This document shows, piece by piece, positions 44,801 through 57,450 of a stretch of DNA of 64,000 nt. Positions within the stretch are counted from its first letter, which is position 1, and each line of letters starts with the position of its first letter. The position numbers and the translations under genes were made by a program. The notes beneath the pieces are model-generated. The model was not told where the DNA came from and made no database searches. It worked only from the letters and a program-made list of their open reading frames with translations. This DNA is from Lycorma delicatula (taxonomy: Eukaryota; Arthropoda; Insecta; Hemiptera; Fulgoridae). The stretch lies in the NCBI RefSeq assembly GCF_047948215.1, contig NC_134463.1, positions 59,393,701 through 59,457,700 on the forward strand. Direction: 5' to 3'.

Positions 44801-45588
44801 ATTAGCATCGTCATGTTTCATTATCTCTTGGAACAGCAATAGATTTTTTCACGCAATTTAATTTTTCATCTTTTACTGTCTTTTACATTTTGTATTATCA
44901 TGTGTAAACCTCATTCACTTAGATAGTAACTACCCCAAACTGGACATATATTTGGAATCATGATTATCATAAGCTTAAAAATTTTCTATTTCAAGAGACA
45001 TTTAATGAGAACTGTTCATCTTGCAACACCGTAGATTAAAAAAAAAAATGAATTTACTATATATTTACCAATAAGCTAATTCATGATTAATTACCAAATA
45101 AGTTATTACATAAGGATTTCCATCTTTGCTTTAGTTCCAATAAGCTTTACATCTACATAAGTTTGAGCATCTTGCATGAATTTTTAGTTGCTTTTCATTT
45201 TAATACAGTTTACTCATGCAAAAAAAAATCAGATCAGTGACAGGTATTTATCTCTTTTTAAGTTTATTTTAAATATATATTTAGCCTGAATATTGTTGCA
45301 GCTAATCTCAATAAAACAATTTATTTATTCATAAGAATCTTTTGAAGTCTTTTTTAAGATTCTAATTAATTTTAGTTTCATTGGCTTAATAAAATTACTT
45401 TAATAATTATTTGGCATTTATTATATTCATAATAATTTCATGATTTTTTTTATAAAGTAACTAGTCTTTAAGTCTCATGTTATTTTCTAAACATTTAAAA
45501 AAGATTTAAGAACAACTGCTTTGGTCATTAGCCACTAATAAATGCGATCAACATATAGAGAAAAACCATCCTTAACTTTGGTAAGAGC

Positions 45589-45612
45589 AACAGAACCTAA
45601 TCAGGTTCTGTT
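45589..45612. repeat. Perfect short hairpin
   Basis: AACAGAACCT, loop AATC, AGGTTCTGTT. The 10-bp arms match exactly. Confidence 0.8.
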
Positions 45613-45814
45613 ATTAAGTGTGAATTTTTGTTGCATAAAGTCACTGGACTCTACAATAGGTAATATTTGGGTCTTATGCAGAGTCCATTTTTACTATTGA
45701 GAATAATATTTCTATTAGAGTTTTTCTAAACTGTTATTCAGTTCTTAATTTAAATCAAATATTCTGAAAATTTTTATTTTATTTATTATTTTTAGTGTTT
45801 CTTTCTTTCGATAT

Positions 45815-46350
45815 ACAAAGTAATTCAAAATGATAGTCAATTTTATAACTCTGTATTCCAAATTAAGAACTAATGACAAATGTGAAGTAAATTACATCTG
45901 ATAATACTCACAATAAAGTTTACAGATACAATTCATAAATGTTCAATGTGGTCCCCTTGGGCTGCACAGCACACATCTAAGCGGTAGCTGAACACATCCC
46001 ACACATGAGAAAGCATATCTTGTGTTACTGAGTTCATTGCAGCTGTGATACAGTTCTGTAGGTTGGCCAGATTTGTTGGTAGAGGTGGTACATAAATTGT
46101 ATCTTTCACAAACTTCCACAAGAAAAAGTCACATGGTGTGAGATCAGTGATCTTGGAGGCCAGAACTGAAGAGCCAGGTCTTCATTCCCGATGTGTCCTA
46201 TCCATTGTTGAGGTAAAGTTTCCATTCGGATAGCATCAAACATCTAGGTGCCAATGGGGTGGTGCTCCTTCCTGCTTAAAAATGAATTCTTGTGAATCTT
46301 CATTTAGTTGAGGGAAAAGCCAGTTTTCCAGCATGGCAAAGTAAATAATA
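45815..46350 (-). mobile_element. Mariner-like transposase C-terminus, decayed
   Basis: Minus strand. Broken frames read GAPPHWHLDV near 46270, then ITDLTPCDFFLWKF near 46150..46110. The open part 46121..45933 contains KDTIYVPPLPTNLANLQNCI and ends WDVFSYRLDVCCAAQGDHIEHL, split here as WDVFSYRLDV and CCAAQGDHIEHL. The D-G/A-x-P-P-H-W and D-L-T-P-x-D-F-F-L-W motifs hold the last two catalytic positions of the IS630/Tc1/mariner superfamily. The PPLPTNL ... HIEHL ending is typical of a widespread insect mariner-like family. A stop and at least one frameshift precede the open part. The N-terminal half is absent. Confidence 0.8.
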
Positions 46351-49300
46351 TAGATTTTCAAATTAAATTTATATTGTAATTAAATAAAGTCATAAATAAC
46401 AATTAATTTTTTTTTCTTTTTGTGTCTCAAGTTTTTCTGCTTACGTATTCTTTTTTTTTTTGTTTTTATTGATATCTTTAATATCTCTATCAATGGCTAA
46501 CAGTTTAAATGAATCTATTAATACATTTATGCAGTTATAAAAAGTTCTTGATCATTTATGTTTCTTGTTTTATTTCATTAAATGTGTAATGTTTTTTTAA
46601 TTCCTGACTCACACTTATCTGAACATTTTTTTAAAAATTTGTTCCCTCTTTCTCTTTTCATGATCTTATTTATTGATTTTTTTTTTAGTAATTAAACAAT
46701 TCAGTTTTATTTTCTTATTGCAATATTTCCATTTCACTTTCCTACACCTACGTTTTAAGTTAATGTGGTAAATTAATCATTAAAATACATATATATATTT
46801 CTTACAATAGTCATGCAACTAATACTGTTTGAATGTAAAGAGATGATAGTAAGTCAAGGCTATAAAATGATGAGAATTTTTTTTTGTTTAAAGAATTACA
46901 AAAGATAAGGACACTAACAATTTATAGTGCTAATTAAAAACCCTTTTTTCTTTTAGTTTATAACTAGAATACTGTTTTTTACCTTTAAGATTAAAAAATA
47001 GATATTATGATTTCCTGATAAATTATTATTTTAATTTTATTACTGATTTTTTTTATGTCATCATAACCTATAAATTAATAATCTGTTAAACAAATTTTTA
47101 TTTTCTGTAGATATGATAATGGAAGAAATATCTGAATATCTAGATATATGATGATGCATGAAAATTAAATTTTTATAAACAATTATTGTAAATAATTACT
47201 TTTTTTTAATGAATGTTTTATTACTTTTTGTCTGTTCTTTTTAATAATACTGTTTCATTAAGATATTATTATTGCTATTTATAATAACTGATTATTAAAT
47301 TTTATAAATTTGTTATATATTGTAAATGAATGTAAATTATTAATTTATTGATTTTTCTGTTTGTTTCCTTTGTTTAGGTACTTGTGTGCATGAGTATTTA
47401 AATTATTGTTTTTATTTTCATTTTTAATTAACTTTTTAAATTGTTTTTCTTTTTATGTGCATTTATAAATTTATGTATATATGTATATGTGTAACAATTA
47501 TAAATAAAAGTTTTTATTTTATTTAATACATTATAAATGATAAAATAATTTTAATTGTGTTTCAGATTGTATTATAAATGAATGTAAAAATTAGTATTGA
47601 ATTATTGTTTTTAACACTGAGCACACACTACTCAACTTGCTTATCACTTTGTGTAAAAATAATTTCTTCTATGAAATCTCCTAAACGCTTATACTTTTTA
47701 TTCATATCATTATCTATACTTATAAAGATTGTTATTTTTTGTGACTGCGTCAAGTTGTGAATTAGTAAAATAATGTACTTTGTTTTGTTGATCTCTGTAA
47801 ATTTCTATATTCTTTAATATTTGAACTAGTAAAACTATTTTAGGTTTTTGGCTTTTAATTTTTTGTTATGGAGAAATCAAAATGTTGCTGAAAATTTATA
47901 CAATTTTTGTATCACCTATGTTACTTTTGTAGAAAAAGGTTTTGCACTGTTTGCTTCAATGTAATATACAATCTATTTTTTTTAATTTTGTTTTTAAACA
48001 GAAGATTCTTTACAGTACAACACCATTTATCTGAAGTCTATCATATATATAAAATGAATCTAATAAAAAATTGTTGCTTACAATAAGTACCATTTTATTG
48101 TGTATTATTAATTTGTTATATATATATATAATTATAATTTATATAATTTGTATTAAGCATTATTATTGTAAAAATACCCAAAACAATAAAAAGTAATAAA
48201 TTATTATTAAAATGTTACAGCAGTTTTCATTTGTGAAAGTTTACCTTTTATAAGCCATTTTATTTGGTTTTCCCTCACTTTGTTTAGATCTTAAAATATC
48301 ATTGGCGTTTTGGCGCATGCTATTAAATAAACAGTATTTTATAAAAAAATTTTATAGTTTTTATTTTAATTTTAATTTTCCTTTTGTTCTCTTTAATATT
48401 AAGTATCCAAGATTCATATACCCCAGTTATTTTGGAAAGTGGGGTTGTACTGTATTTTGGATAATTTTTTCCATGTTTTCTACTAACTATATCAATTTTA
48501 TTTTTAGCTTAAGTATTGCTTTGAACTTTAGCAGTGAGAATTAGATGTATTAGAAAACCTTAATAATACAAGATGTGTATGTTAGCCCGTCAATTTATAT
48601 CACCATGAACTATATCTCTACCTTTGTAAATATGATGTACTTTCATTTCAGGAAAAAAGATCTGTTAAAAACAAAAATTAAAACAGTTAAAATACAAAAA
48701 AATAATAATTTTCAGAATTACGTTTTCAGTTTTATTAAACTAATTAAAATAGAATATAATAAAAAGCATTTTTAATTTTTTCAGAGGAATGACAAATAGA
48801 AGTTTTAAAAATTGCTATCGGAAACACACAGGTGTGTATATATTTATATATATATATAATATATATATAAATATATAAAATAAACTAAAAAAAGAGACAA
48901 ACTATCCAAGTGATATTATAAATCATCATAAATTTTCAATTATAGAAGACAAAATTAAAAATTAGTGTTTATAATTCATTTGTAAATTAATTAAATAAGC
49001 AATAAATTTAAAATCAAAACTATTGAAAATAAGATTTGAAATCATGTCAGTTAAAATTATTTGTAAAATTAATCAATGTAATTTGTGATTAAGAAAGTGT
49101 GTCATTGTTCTTGTTCATTTTAAACAAACTTTGAATGGATTAAACATGGATTTATTCACCTGATCAAACAGTATGTGCTGGAAAAGCAGTATTGGAAAAA
49201 AGGGAAAAATCTTAAAATATAAAGCAGTTTTTGAAATACTTAATAATTTTTTTTTTGCGATCTATTTCAGTAAATTATTTACCATTTAAATTTTGAATGT

Positions 49301-49680
49301 TTCTGAAATTTTAGGCACAGTTTTGGTATTAAAAATATTTTTTTCTGATTTCAATTAAACTTTGTTTTATGGTAAAAATATTGAATACATAAATCAGTTG
49401 TTACATTTTGTTTAAATAAATATGTTAAGTAAACTTGAAGCTCTTCTTCCAAATTACCACATAAATTTTTCTACCATCATGTATGCTGTTGTTAGATTCA
49501 GTTTATTCATGTTCAACCTTTTAACAAACTAAGTAATATAATTTTTTTGTTAAAAAAAACTGACAACACAGTTATAGGACTTTCCCTTCATGTAGCTTTT
49601 TTCTGATTCACAGCTTATATAAACAATTTAATTAAAAATATTAATAATTTTATTTAAATATAATATTTTTGGTTTAATCC
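46351..49680. other. Gene-free AT-rich interval
   Basis: No transposon or gene recognised. Several AT-rich open frames of 60 to 80 codons are of a size and composition expected by chance. A short candidate acceptor plus mini-frame near 47111 is described under findings. (TA)n runs occur near 48117..48131 and 48838..48880. Confidence 0.6.
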
Positions 49681-49689
49681 AATGATTCC

Positions 49690-50310
49690 AACTAAAGCGC
49701 ACACATACCATTATTTCATTTGCGCAGATGTGGCACTACTAACTAAGCAGCTACTTTAAATACTTTTTTTACATATTTTTTAAATATTATTCATTTATTT
49801 AATTCTGTCATTCACCTGTAATTTTACAACATAGCAGACTACTACAGAGCTGTAAATCAGTGCTACACTAGCACTCCTTGTAATGAGAGGACCCACTTAG
49901 CCTCTAGTTTATTTAGACTATTTCTTAGGTTGGGGGTATGACTTTGCAAAAGTTTTTTTTTGGAATTATTTTTTAATTGTTTACAAATGTGCCTAAGAAA
50001 AATAATACCTTAATTAGGTGAAATCTCAAGATACTGAGGGTGACCTTGCTCTACAGCCTTACCCCCTTGACTTTTTAAGTTGAAAATTTAATGCCCCGTA
50101 TATAGAAGTAATCTGACCAAGTTTGGTCAAAATTGATCCAATAGTTCTGGGGATATAAGGAGTGCAAGACCAAACACATACATATTGCATACTAACATCC
50201 GGAAAATTTCCATCTGATTTTTTTGGAAAACGTCAAGATCCAGTGTAAACCGCATATGCCCAAATTGGACCAATTACAATACTTTCCCTTTTAAAGCTAT
50301 AGCAATAGAC
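49690..50310. repeat. Decayed dispersed-repeat block
   Basis: Less AT-rich than its surroundings. It contains phrases such as ACCAAGTTTGGTCAAAATTG, GGGGATATAAGGAGTGCAAG and CAAATTGGACCAATTACAAT that look like the non-coding parts of insect transposons. No protein motif was seen, so the class is unknown. Confidence 0.4.
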
Positions 50311-53030
50311 GAAAAAGTAAAAATTATAGAAAATAAATCGGTTAAATTTTTAATTTTTTTATCTGTATAATCCTTTTGAAATTAGAAGATTAAAGAGACA
50401 AAAAAAAATCTCATCAAGAAAGGGATGGTTAAAATTTAAAAAAAAATCTTCAACAGCTTTAATTTTTACTATTGTATGTTTTTGTTATGCTAAGAAAGTT
50501 TTAGAATTTCTGAAAAGTTTTAGATAAATGTTTTTGGTGATGTTTTATTTATCTTGTCATATGATTATTTTATATTTTTTACATACATGTAAGAAATAAT
50601 TTTTAAAAAACTGTTATCATAGAATAGTGACATTTGATATGAAAAATTTAATGTAGACCACTACTGAATCAGAATTAAGATTCACAGATTTTTAAACTGG
50701 TTCAACACTATGTTGTGACATTATTTATACAAACAATCCATTTAACTGATGCTACAATTTTAAAAATTGGTATTCAGAATACAGAACAAAAAATTCTTCA
50801 ATGTACACACACTGTATAAACTATTTATGATTACAAAATGTTTTGTAATGAATAATATTTTTTATAAATGATATGGAGAATTTACAGACATATCAAAATC
50901 AAATCCTTGGTATCCACATGACTTTGATGCCTAAATTTCTAAACTAATTTTGAAAATTTTTGGGTATAATTGCAAGGTTTGGTCTTATTCTTGGATCATC
51001 AAAAATTGAACTTGGATATAAAAATGATCAGTTTGAAAAAAAAAGTAGTTTCACTTCAAAAGTCTCCTAATATTCTTCATATAATCTATTTGAGAGTATG
51101 TAGGCTTTTCATAATTTTTTTAAATGCATTATTTTTGCAAAAATTAGTTAAATGCTTAAATATGAAATTTCTCGGACCAGTATTTTTGGTAATAGTAGTT
51201 ATAATAATATGTATAAGTGTTTAAAATTTTTTTTTTTTTTTTTCAGTAACATTTAGATAATTACCTCTAAATGCTAAAAACTTGTGTGAATACTGATTAC
51301 TTCACATAGCAGTAGACATAATTTTTGAAAAATTATGAAATTCATTGATTGTGTTTTTTTTTTATTTTTAATGTGGAAATTTAGCATCTTAATAGGTTCG
51401 TTGTAATTAATTACTGTAATGAGAGGAAACCATATTTTAAATCCTAGATTAAAGTAAATTAAATTATTACATTTTTTAACAAATAATAAACAAAAGTTTA
51501 AAAAAAATAATAAATTACAACTGTTCATTTTTGATTTCTAATTTCACTCTACATATGAAGTAATTAGTATTACAGCTTTGTTTGTATATGTTACTTTTAT
51601 TTTTATTTGTTCTTGATAATTTTAAATTATTGTTTTTAATGTTTTTAGCTAAAAGTTTTAATCCTGAAATTTGTAAAAGAAAAGGAATGGGACCAAGAAG
51701 TATTTTTTTATGCTAATGATAAAATGATAAAAGTGTTAGTTGTGAATTTAAAAAAAAATACAATCTTTTATTAATGTTATAAATTTTTTCAAAATTTAAG
51801 CTAAAAGGGTGAAATCAAAATTAATAAAAATGCAAAGATTTCTACTTATATCTCAAATTTTCTTTCTCTTGATATTTATACAAACATTATGTTGGTAATT
51901 ATCAGCCTAATATTATTACTGTCATATTTTTATCACATTCAGTCCTGACTTTGCTGGTAATTTGTTATGCTAGATAATTTATTGAAAGACATAAAATTAA
52001 ATGTATATCTACTAGTTTTTTGATAAAGTTCAAGAAATTAAAATTTAATCATAAAATAAATAGTAAAATGTTTTCTCTGATTTCACTGGAGTGTTTCAAT
52101 GTGTATATAAATGATGCATTTTATTTGGATTACCAATTCTTTGCTGTATTGTTACGTTAGTGTTATTCTGTGATAAATGTTTATATAAATATGGATTTTT
52201 GTTGTAGAATTTATTTACTACCTTAAGACATGCTATAACCATCACTTTTCAGTTTAATTATTCCTGCTTCTATCTTTTTAGCTTTACAATGTCATGTTTG
52301 ACTCATGACTTATCCCCTATAATAATTTCGTTTACAAATTTATGCCCCTTTGTATTGTAATGCTTATGGAATATCAAGTGCTGGTCATTCTTTGAGATTT
52401 GTTCTTATCAATAAGTTCTTTTGGTTGTCACTAGTCATCTTGCACAGAATTTATGAAAATACAACCTACAAGCAATATAGGATTGTTTATTACAATCCTA
52501 TAAATAGAATTTATATCAGAATCAGTTAAGTGTCACCCTTTTTCCATTGTCATGTATATTGTAAGCTTCATTTAAATTTTCAAGTATCAATCTGTCATTC
52601 AAAATATTATCGCAATAAGCACAGTGTTACCATTGATGGATTTTGGTGACAGTGTGTCCTTCCCTGTTGCAAAACTCAATGCACTCTATGCTCAAACAAC
52701 TGGTGGAACATCAGTGACAACAAGTCCCATGTTTCATTACATGTTATTTTACCAGCACTGAACGGAATGAACAACAGATAGATATGTAATGAGATTGCAT
52801 GAAACTGCTGGTGGCTTCTGTGGATATATTGTGTTCTACCTAGGAGCACAATATATATAGTGCCATTGATTGCGTTATTTTTAATAGCTAGTTGAAGTTA
52901 ATTTTGAAGTAACATACATATAAACATTATATAATAAGTACACAATTCATTACATAGTACTAATAGTAAGCATACAGTAAAAATTATGCACTCAATAAAG
53001 GATTAATAAATAAAGGATTCTTTCCAGGAA
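50311..53030. other. Gene-free AT-rich interval
   Basis: No gene recognised. 52490..52870 is less AT-rich and has a short palindromic phrase around GCACAATATATATAGTGC; it may be a decayed element. Confidence 0.5.
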
Positions 53031-53039
53031 TATTTATTA

Positions 53040-53710
53040 TCATACATTAAAACTAGCATCCTTGTTGCGGCTTCACCCTCACTGCTTGTTTGCGTATTTC
53101 CTGTCGTGGTCAAACGATATTTAGCTAGTCAGGATGAGTAAAGCAAGCCCTTCCTATCTAGCCAGGGGGCTCTGCCTTTTGGACCCCTCTGTGTTCATTA
53201 AACTCATGGTTGTGAGAATAATAATGGTAAACAAAAATTAAACCCTGTTCAATTTATAAAAACTATCAGTTATATAATTTCTACAGAGCAACAGTTTGGT
53301 CAGTACAAGACCCACTAATTGGATTTTAGATTTCCCATTGCAGCTTTGCTCACAAAATACATAATCAGAATTTCAAACCCTATTGATTCAATAGTGTCGC
53401 AAAAATTAAAAAAAAAAAACAATTATTGTTTTTTACCCGTTAAAATATTAAAATTCAAAAAACTCTAAATGGTTTTTAGATATTTATCTGAAGAGTATTT
53501 GCAAGCCCAAACCGAGTGAATGTCTCGTTTAGTATAGTTTGAAATAGGGAAACTTTGCAGTCATTCTTCAAAATTATTTTACATTTCTTCACCGCATTTA
53601 AAGTAGAATTTAAAAAAGTCTAGAAATTGGTTTTTAGATATTCACATGAAGATTACACACACCAAACATCAAGTAGATATTTTCATTTGTTACCAAGAAG
53701 TTGCATATAA
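53040..53710. repeat. Decayed dispersed-repeat block with internal duplication
   Basis: Starts ACTAGCATCCTTGTTGCGGC, an unusually GC-rich phrase for this locus. Farther on, GGTTTTTAGATATTTATCTG (near 53470) recurs as GGTTTTTAGATATTCACATG (near 53618), each followed by similar words, so a unit of about 150 bp is present twice. It is probably transposon-derived; class unknown. Confidence 0.45.
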
Positions 53711-56054
53711 TGTACAAAAAAAATTATTAAATAATATAATCCTTGCTGACATTCATGGAATTTGTTTTCATTATGTAAATTACTTTTGTAACCATACTAT
53801 TGACTGGATTTGAACAAGGCCTGCAACATTGCAAAATATTCTGTTTTATTTAATAACAGTTTTTGCTAGCAATTATAATCTTCAACTCTTCTATGAATTT
53901 AATTTTGAGATACCTTAGTAGCTTAATTTGGTAGATCAGCAGATACTAGAGTAATAGATTCAATTTTCATCTCATGCTTAGTATTTTTTTCATCATTCAA
54001 ATTAATTTTGTTACTTTTACACAGATATAATATTTTTAATAAAGTATAAGGTTATTTTTAAATTATATTATATTGTAAATCTAATTTTCAGTCTGTTTAT
54101 TGCATTAAACAGAAATACAGTAAATAACATTGTGCAAGTTATACCTTCAAACTGGTTCAACTGATTTTAGTTAATGATTGTCTATGAATATTATTTTGGA
54201 TCATATTAAATTTAAATGTAGTTTTTAGCTACTTTTTTAGTGAATTTATATTTTAGAAAGCCCAGCTTTAATAAATAGGAAATTCAGCAACAGGCTTATT
54301 GTGCAGTCACAGGAAGCAGAGACAGTAGTCAACCCACAGGCAGGCTCTACGCTAGCAAATTACACCAAGGATGCATTCTTTCTATAGATCCAGTATCTCA
54401 GCATGGTTCTAGCTGGAGCTGACCTACATCCACTAAAAGCAAAATAGAATAGGTGAAACATGACTGCTAGAGAAGCAATTCCATTCTGACCTGAAAGCTT
54501 CTCTCAGTACCAGACACTCATTTTGCTCATAATTATTTGGGAGATCAGGCTATTTTTACATAGAATGATAGTTGCACGTTAGTGATCAATGTTTTCATCT
54601 TTACCAGTTTAATTCTATATAGCAAGAAAAGTTGTTTTTCCTCTAGAAATAAAAGAACTAAAGAATTCATTCAAGCTTCCTAAAGAAAATCTTTAGCACC
54701 TCCAGAATTTGATACCATGTACAAATATTTAACTAAAATATTAGCCATTCAACCAAACACCATTTAGAAGGGTTTTGTAGTGTACCATACTTTTTTAACA
54801 AATTTCAAAAAAGGGCATATCCTCAAGTAAATCTGTATTTTCAGATGTTTTTATGTTTCAACCTTATTTTTATCTAAATGGACTAATTGTAATAGTTCTT
54901 TTTCACTGAAGAATTTGTCTGGTGTTCCCATTATAATTTTTTGTAGGAATATTTAAGCGATAGATTTTTCTAACAAACTACATAGATAATTGTAAATATT
55001 ATTTTTTTCATCATTGACTTGTTTTGAGTTTTTTAATAACAATTCTGATACTCATGAAAGATTAAAATAAATTTGTCAAATAACAGAATAAAAATATAAT
55101 GAATATTTCTGCATTCCAGATAGATAGCTTTATCAAATGGTCAGTAGTAAATCTATTTATGTTTTTCACTAGAATGTTTACTGTTTATAAAAAAATTTGT
55201 TTTTCCTAGTAGGACTACCTAAATTTAAATAAAACTAAAAGATTGAGTAATAAAATAAATTTTAACAGTAATACCAACTTCTAAAAAATGCTCTAAAAGA
55301 TAATATTTTTTTAATTCTTTAAATAAAACTTTTGGTCAGCCCCAAATTAAGATTAGTAAGTTTTTTGTAATTAAAATAATGCCATCTTCAGAAAGTCTGA
55401 ATTTAAAGAATTAAAAAAGTGTTATTTATATTTTTTTGGATTATAATTGATTTTTTAAATGTTTATTTCATAAAATTGATGAAACAGAAGACAAAATATT
55501 GAAAAAAGGCTTTTTTCGCCTAAAGTATGGAATATATCCTTACTAAAAATTTTATTCTAGAAAAATGATAAAAAGATTATATACGTTGTTGACATTTTTA
55601 TATGCTATATTACATCTTGATATTATGCTGAAGAAATCTATCATTTTACTTTTTTTAATGTATTTTATAATCTTGTTTTAAGCCACATTAATGTTTTCTC
55701 TTCTGAAATTTATTGTAACTTTTTATCACTTAATCTAGTAAAGCTTTATTTATATGTAAATTTGATATTTAGATTAGTTACTTGTTACTATGTTGCTAAT
55801 TAGAAAAATTTTAGTGCAGTTTTATTATCTGAACACTCACATAAAATTCATATATTTTTCAATTTTGGATCACAGTGTTATTAAACATATTCTGTGACTT
55901 TAATTGGGAAATGTTTAGTTACAAACAGGCAGCAATATGCAGTTACATACTTCACATTCATCTAATTTATTAATTTTCAGTAATTATAAAGGTCACCTCC
56001 AGTTAACATCAAATTTAAAACTTGAAATACAGTATTGTTATAGTATCTATGAAA

Positions 56055-56117
56055 TTTTTACTTATCTGTTAAAATGTTATTAATTCATAAGTGGTAGTAT
56101 TAACAGATAAGTAAAAA
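56055..56117. repeat. Perfect 18-bp-arm hairpin, 63 nt
   Basis: TTTTTACTTATCTGTTAA (56055..56072) and its exact complement TTAACAGATAAGTAAAAA (56100..56117) are separated by 27 bases. The size and perfect stem resemble a pre-miRNA or the ends of a tiny MITE. Confidence 0.75.
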
Positions 56118-57416
56118 AATATTTTAAAATAGAGATAGGTAGATACTTAGAAAGAGAAGTAGATATTTATATAAAATCTTTTGATTTTTAAATAAATAGA
56201 ATACTAAAAAAAAGTGATAAAAATTATTTTACTGTATATTTTAATAAATAAATAACAGTGAAGTTATATTCATTAAATAAATACACTGTAAAGGTAATAA
56301 TAAAGAGAACTTAAAATTGAGTTGAAGAAATTTGGCTCTAAAAATGAAATTATTATTGAAGATGTTTATAAATGTGTAAATATATTATAAAATGTTCTTA
56401 TTATGTAAATTTATCTATTTACGTTGTAGATATATGTTGCAACACTCACCTGCCTTTAAATAATATTTGCCTTTTCATTAGTAATTAATTAGATGTATTA
56501 TTAATTAACTAATGTTGCTCAATTTAATAATTATTATGAATTTAATTGTTTATTAAAAAATTTTAGCATGATTATTTTTATTATAATTTTTTTTTTTTTA
56601 ATTAATACTGCTTCTTGTGGTGTACATGTTGATGTGGAATTATATCAATTCTTTTTTGTTAATTTAATTTAAGTGTATAAATTTATTATTTATAAAATTA
56701 GTTACTATTTGAAAAAAAAATTGTGATAATTTATGATATGGTGGTTAATTACATATTTCTAGTTCTAATTTTTTTTTCTTAAGGTGTCGGCTGTTAAATT
56801 CAATAAACAAAAACCGCCATATGTATGTTAATATGCAAACAAATAGGAAAATATGGGCTTGTTTTATGCTCCTAATTTTTTTTTGGCTAGCATGTTAAAA
56901 TTTTGGGGTCTGATAATTTTGTATTTTTTAGTAAATATTTTTGTTTGTAATTTGTTTGTGTGATAGAATTATATTAATTGATTATATTTTTGTATAATCT
57001 TAAAGTACATATTTTCCAGAGTTCAAATCAGTGTTGTCAAACTGTTACATAACAACAAAAGATTTCTCTTATTTATTCTTATTAATCCTGAAGCTAAATA
57101 ATTAGCTCAACTGGTACAGGACTGACCAATAGAAGAAATTTTGGATTAAAAAATTGGCTTAATTTTACATTGTTTCTTAATCATATAATACTATTATCTC
57201 AATTACAATTAGGAATTAAATATTGTTCCATGCTTTTTGTACCATGACAAATGTAATTATTGTCTCTAAAATGTAAATATTGATAAAAGTATAACTTATA
57301 GTTTATTGAAATCTATATCACTTACTGAGTTAAGATTAATCAGAAACAGTAAAATTATGTACTTCGTAATAACTTCCATAATACTAATACATATTTTAAA
57401 AATATAACAATAACAA

Positions 57417-57450
57417 AATAAACCCCAGATTGTAATCTGGGATGTTTATT
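57417..57450. repeat. Hairpin with 15-bp arms and a small bulge
   Basis: AATAAACCCCAGATT and AATCTGGGATGTTTATT pair around a 2-base loop with a one-sided bulge. Confidence 0.65.

Noticed and set aside
44594..44839. 81-codon hydrophobic frame on the minus strand
   Set aside because: It is the antisense shadow of the densovirus NS1-like fragment.
48302..48775. Two adjacent open frames of 80 and 66 codons on the + strand
   Set aside because: F/Y/I/K-rich translations typical of AT-rich non-coding DNA, with no homology I can recognise.
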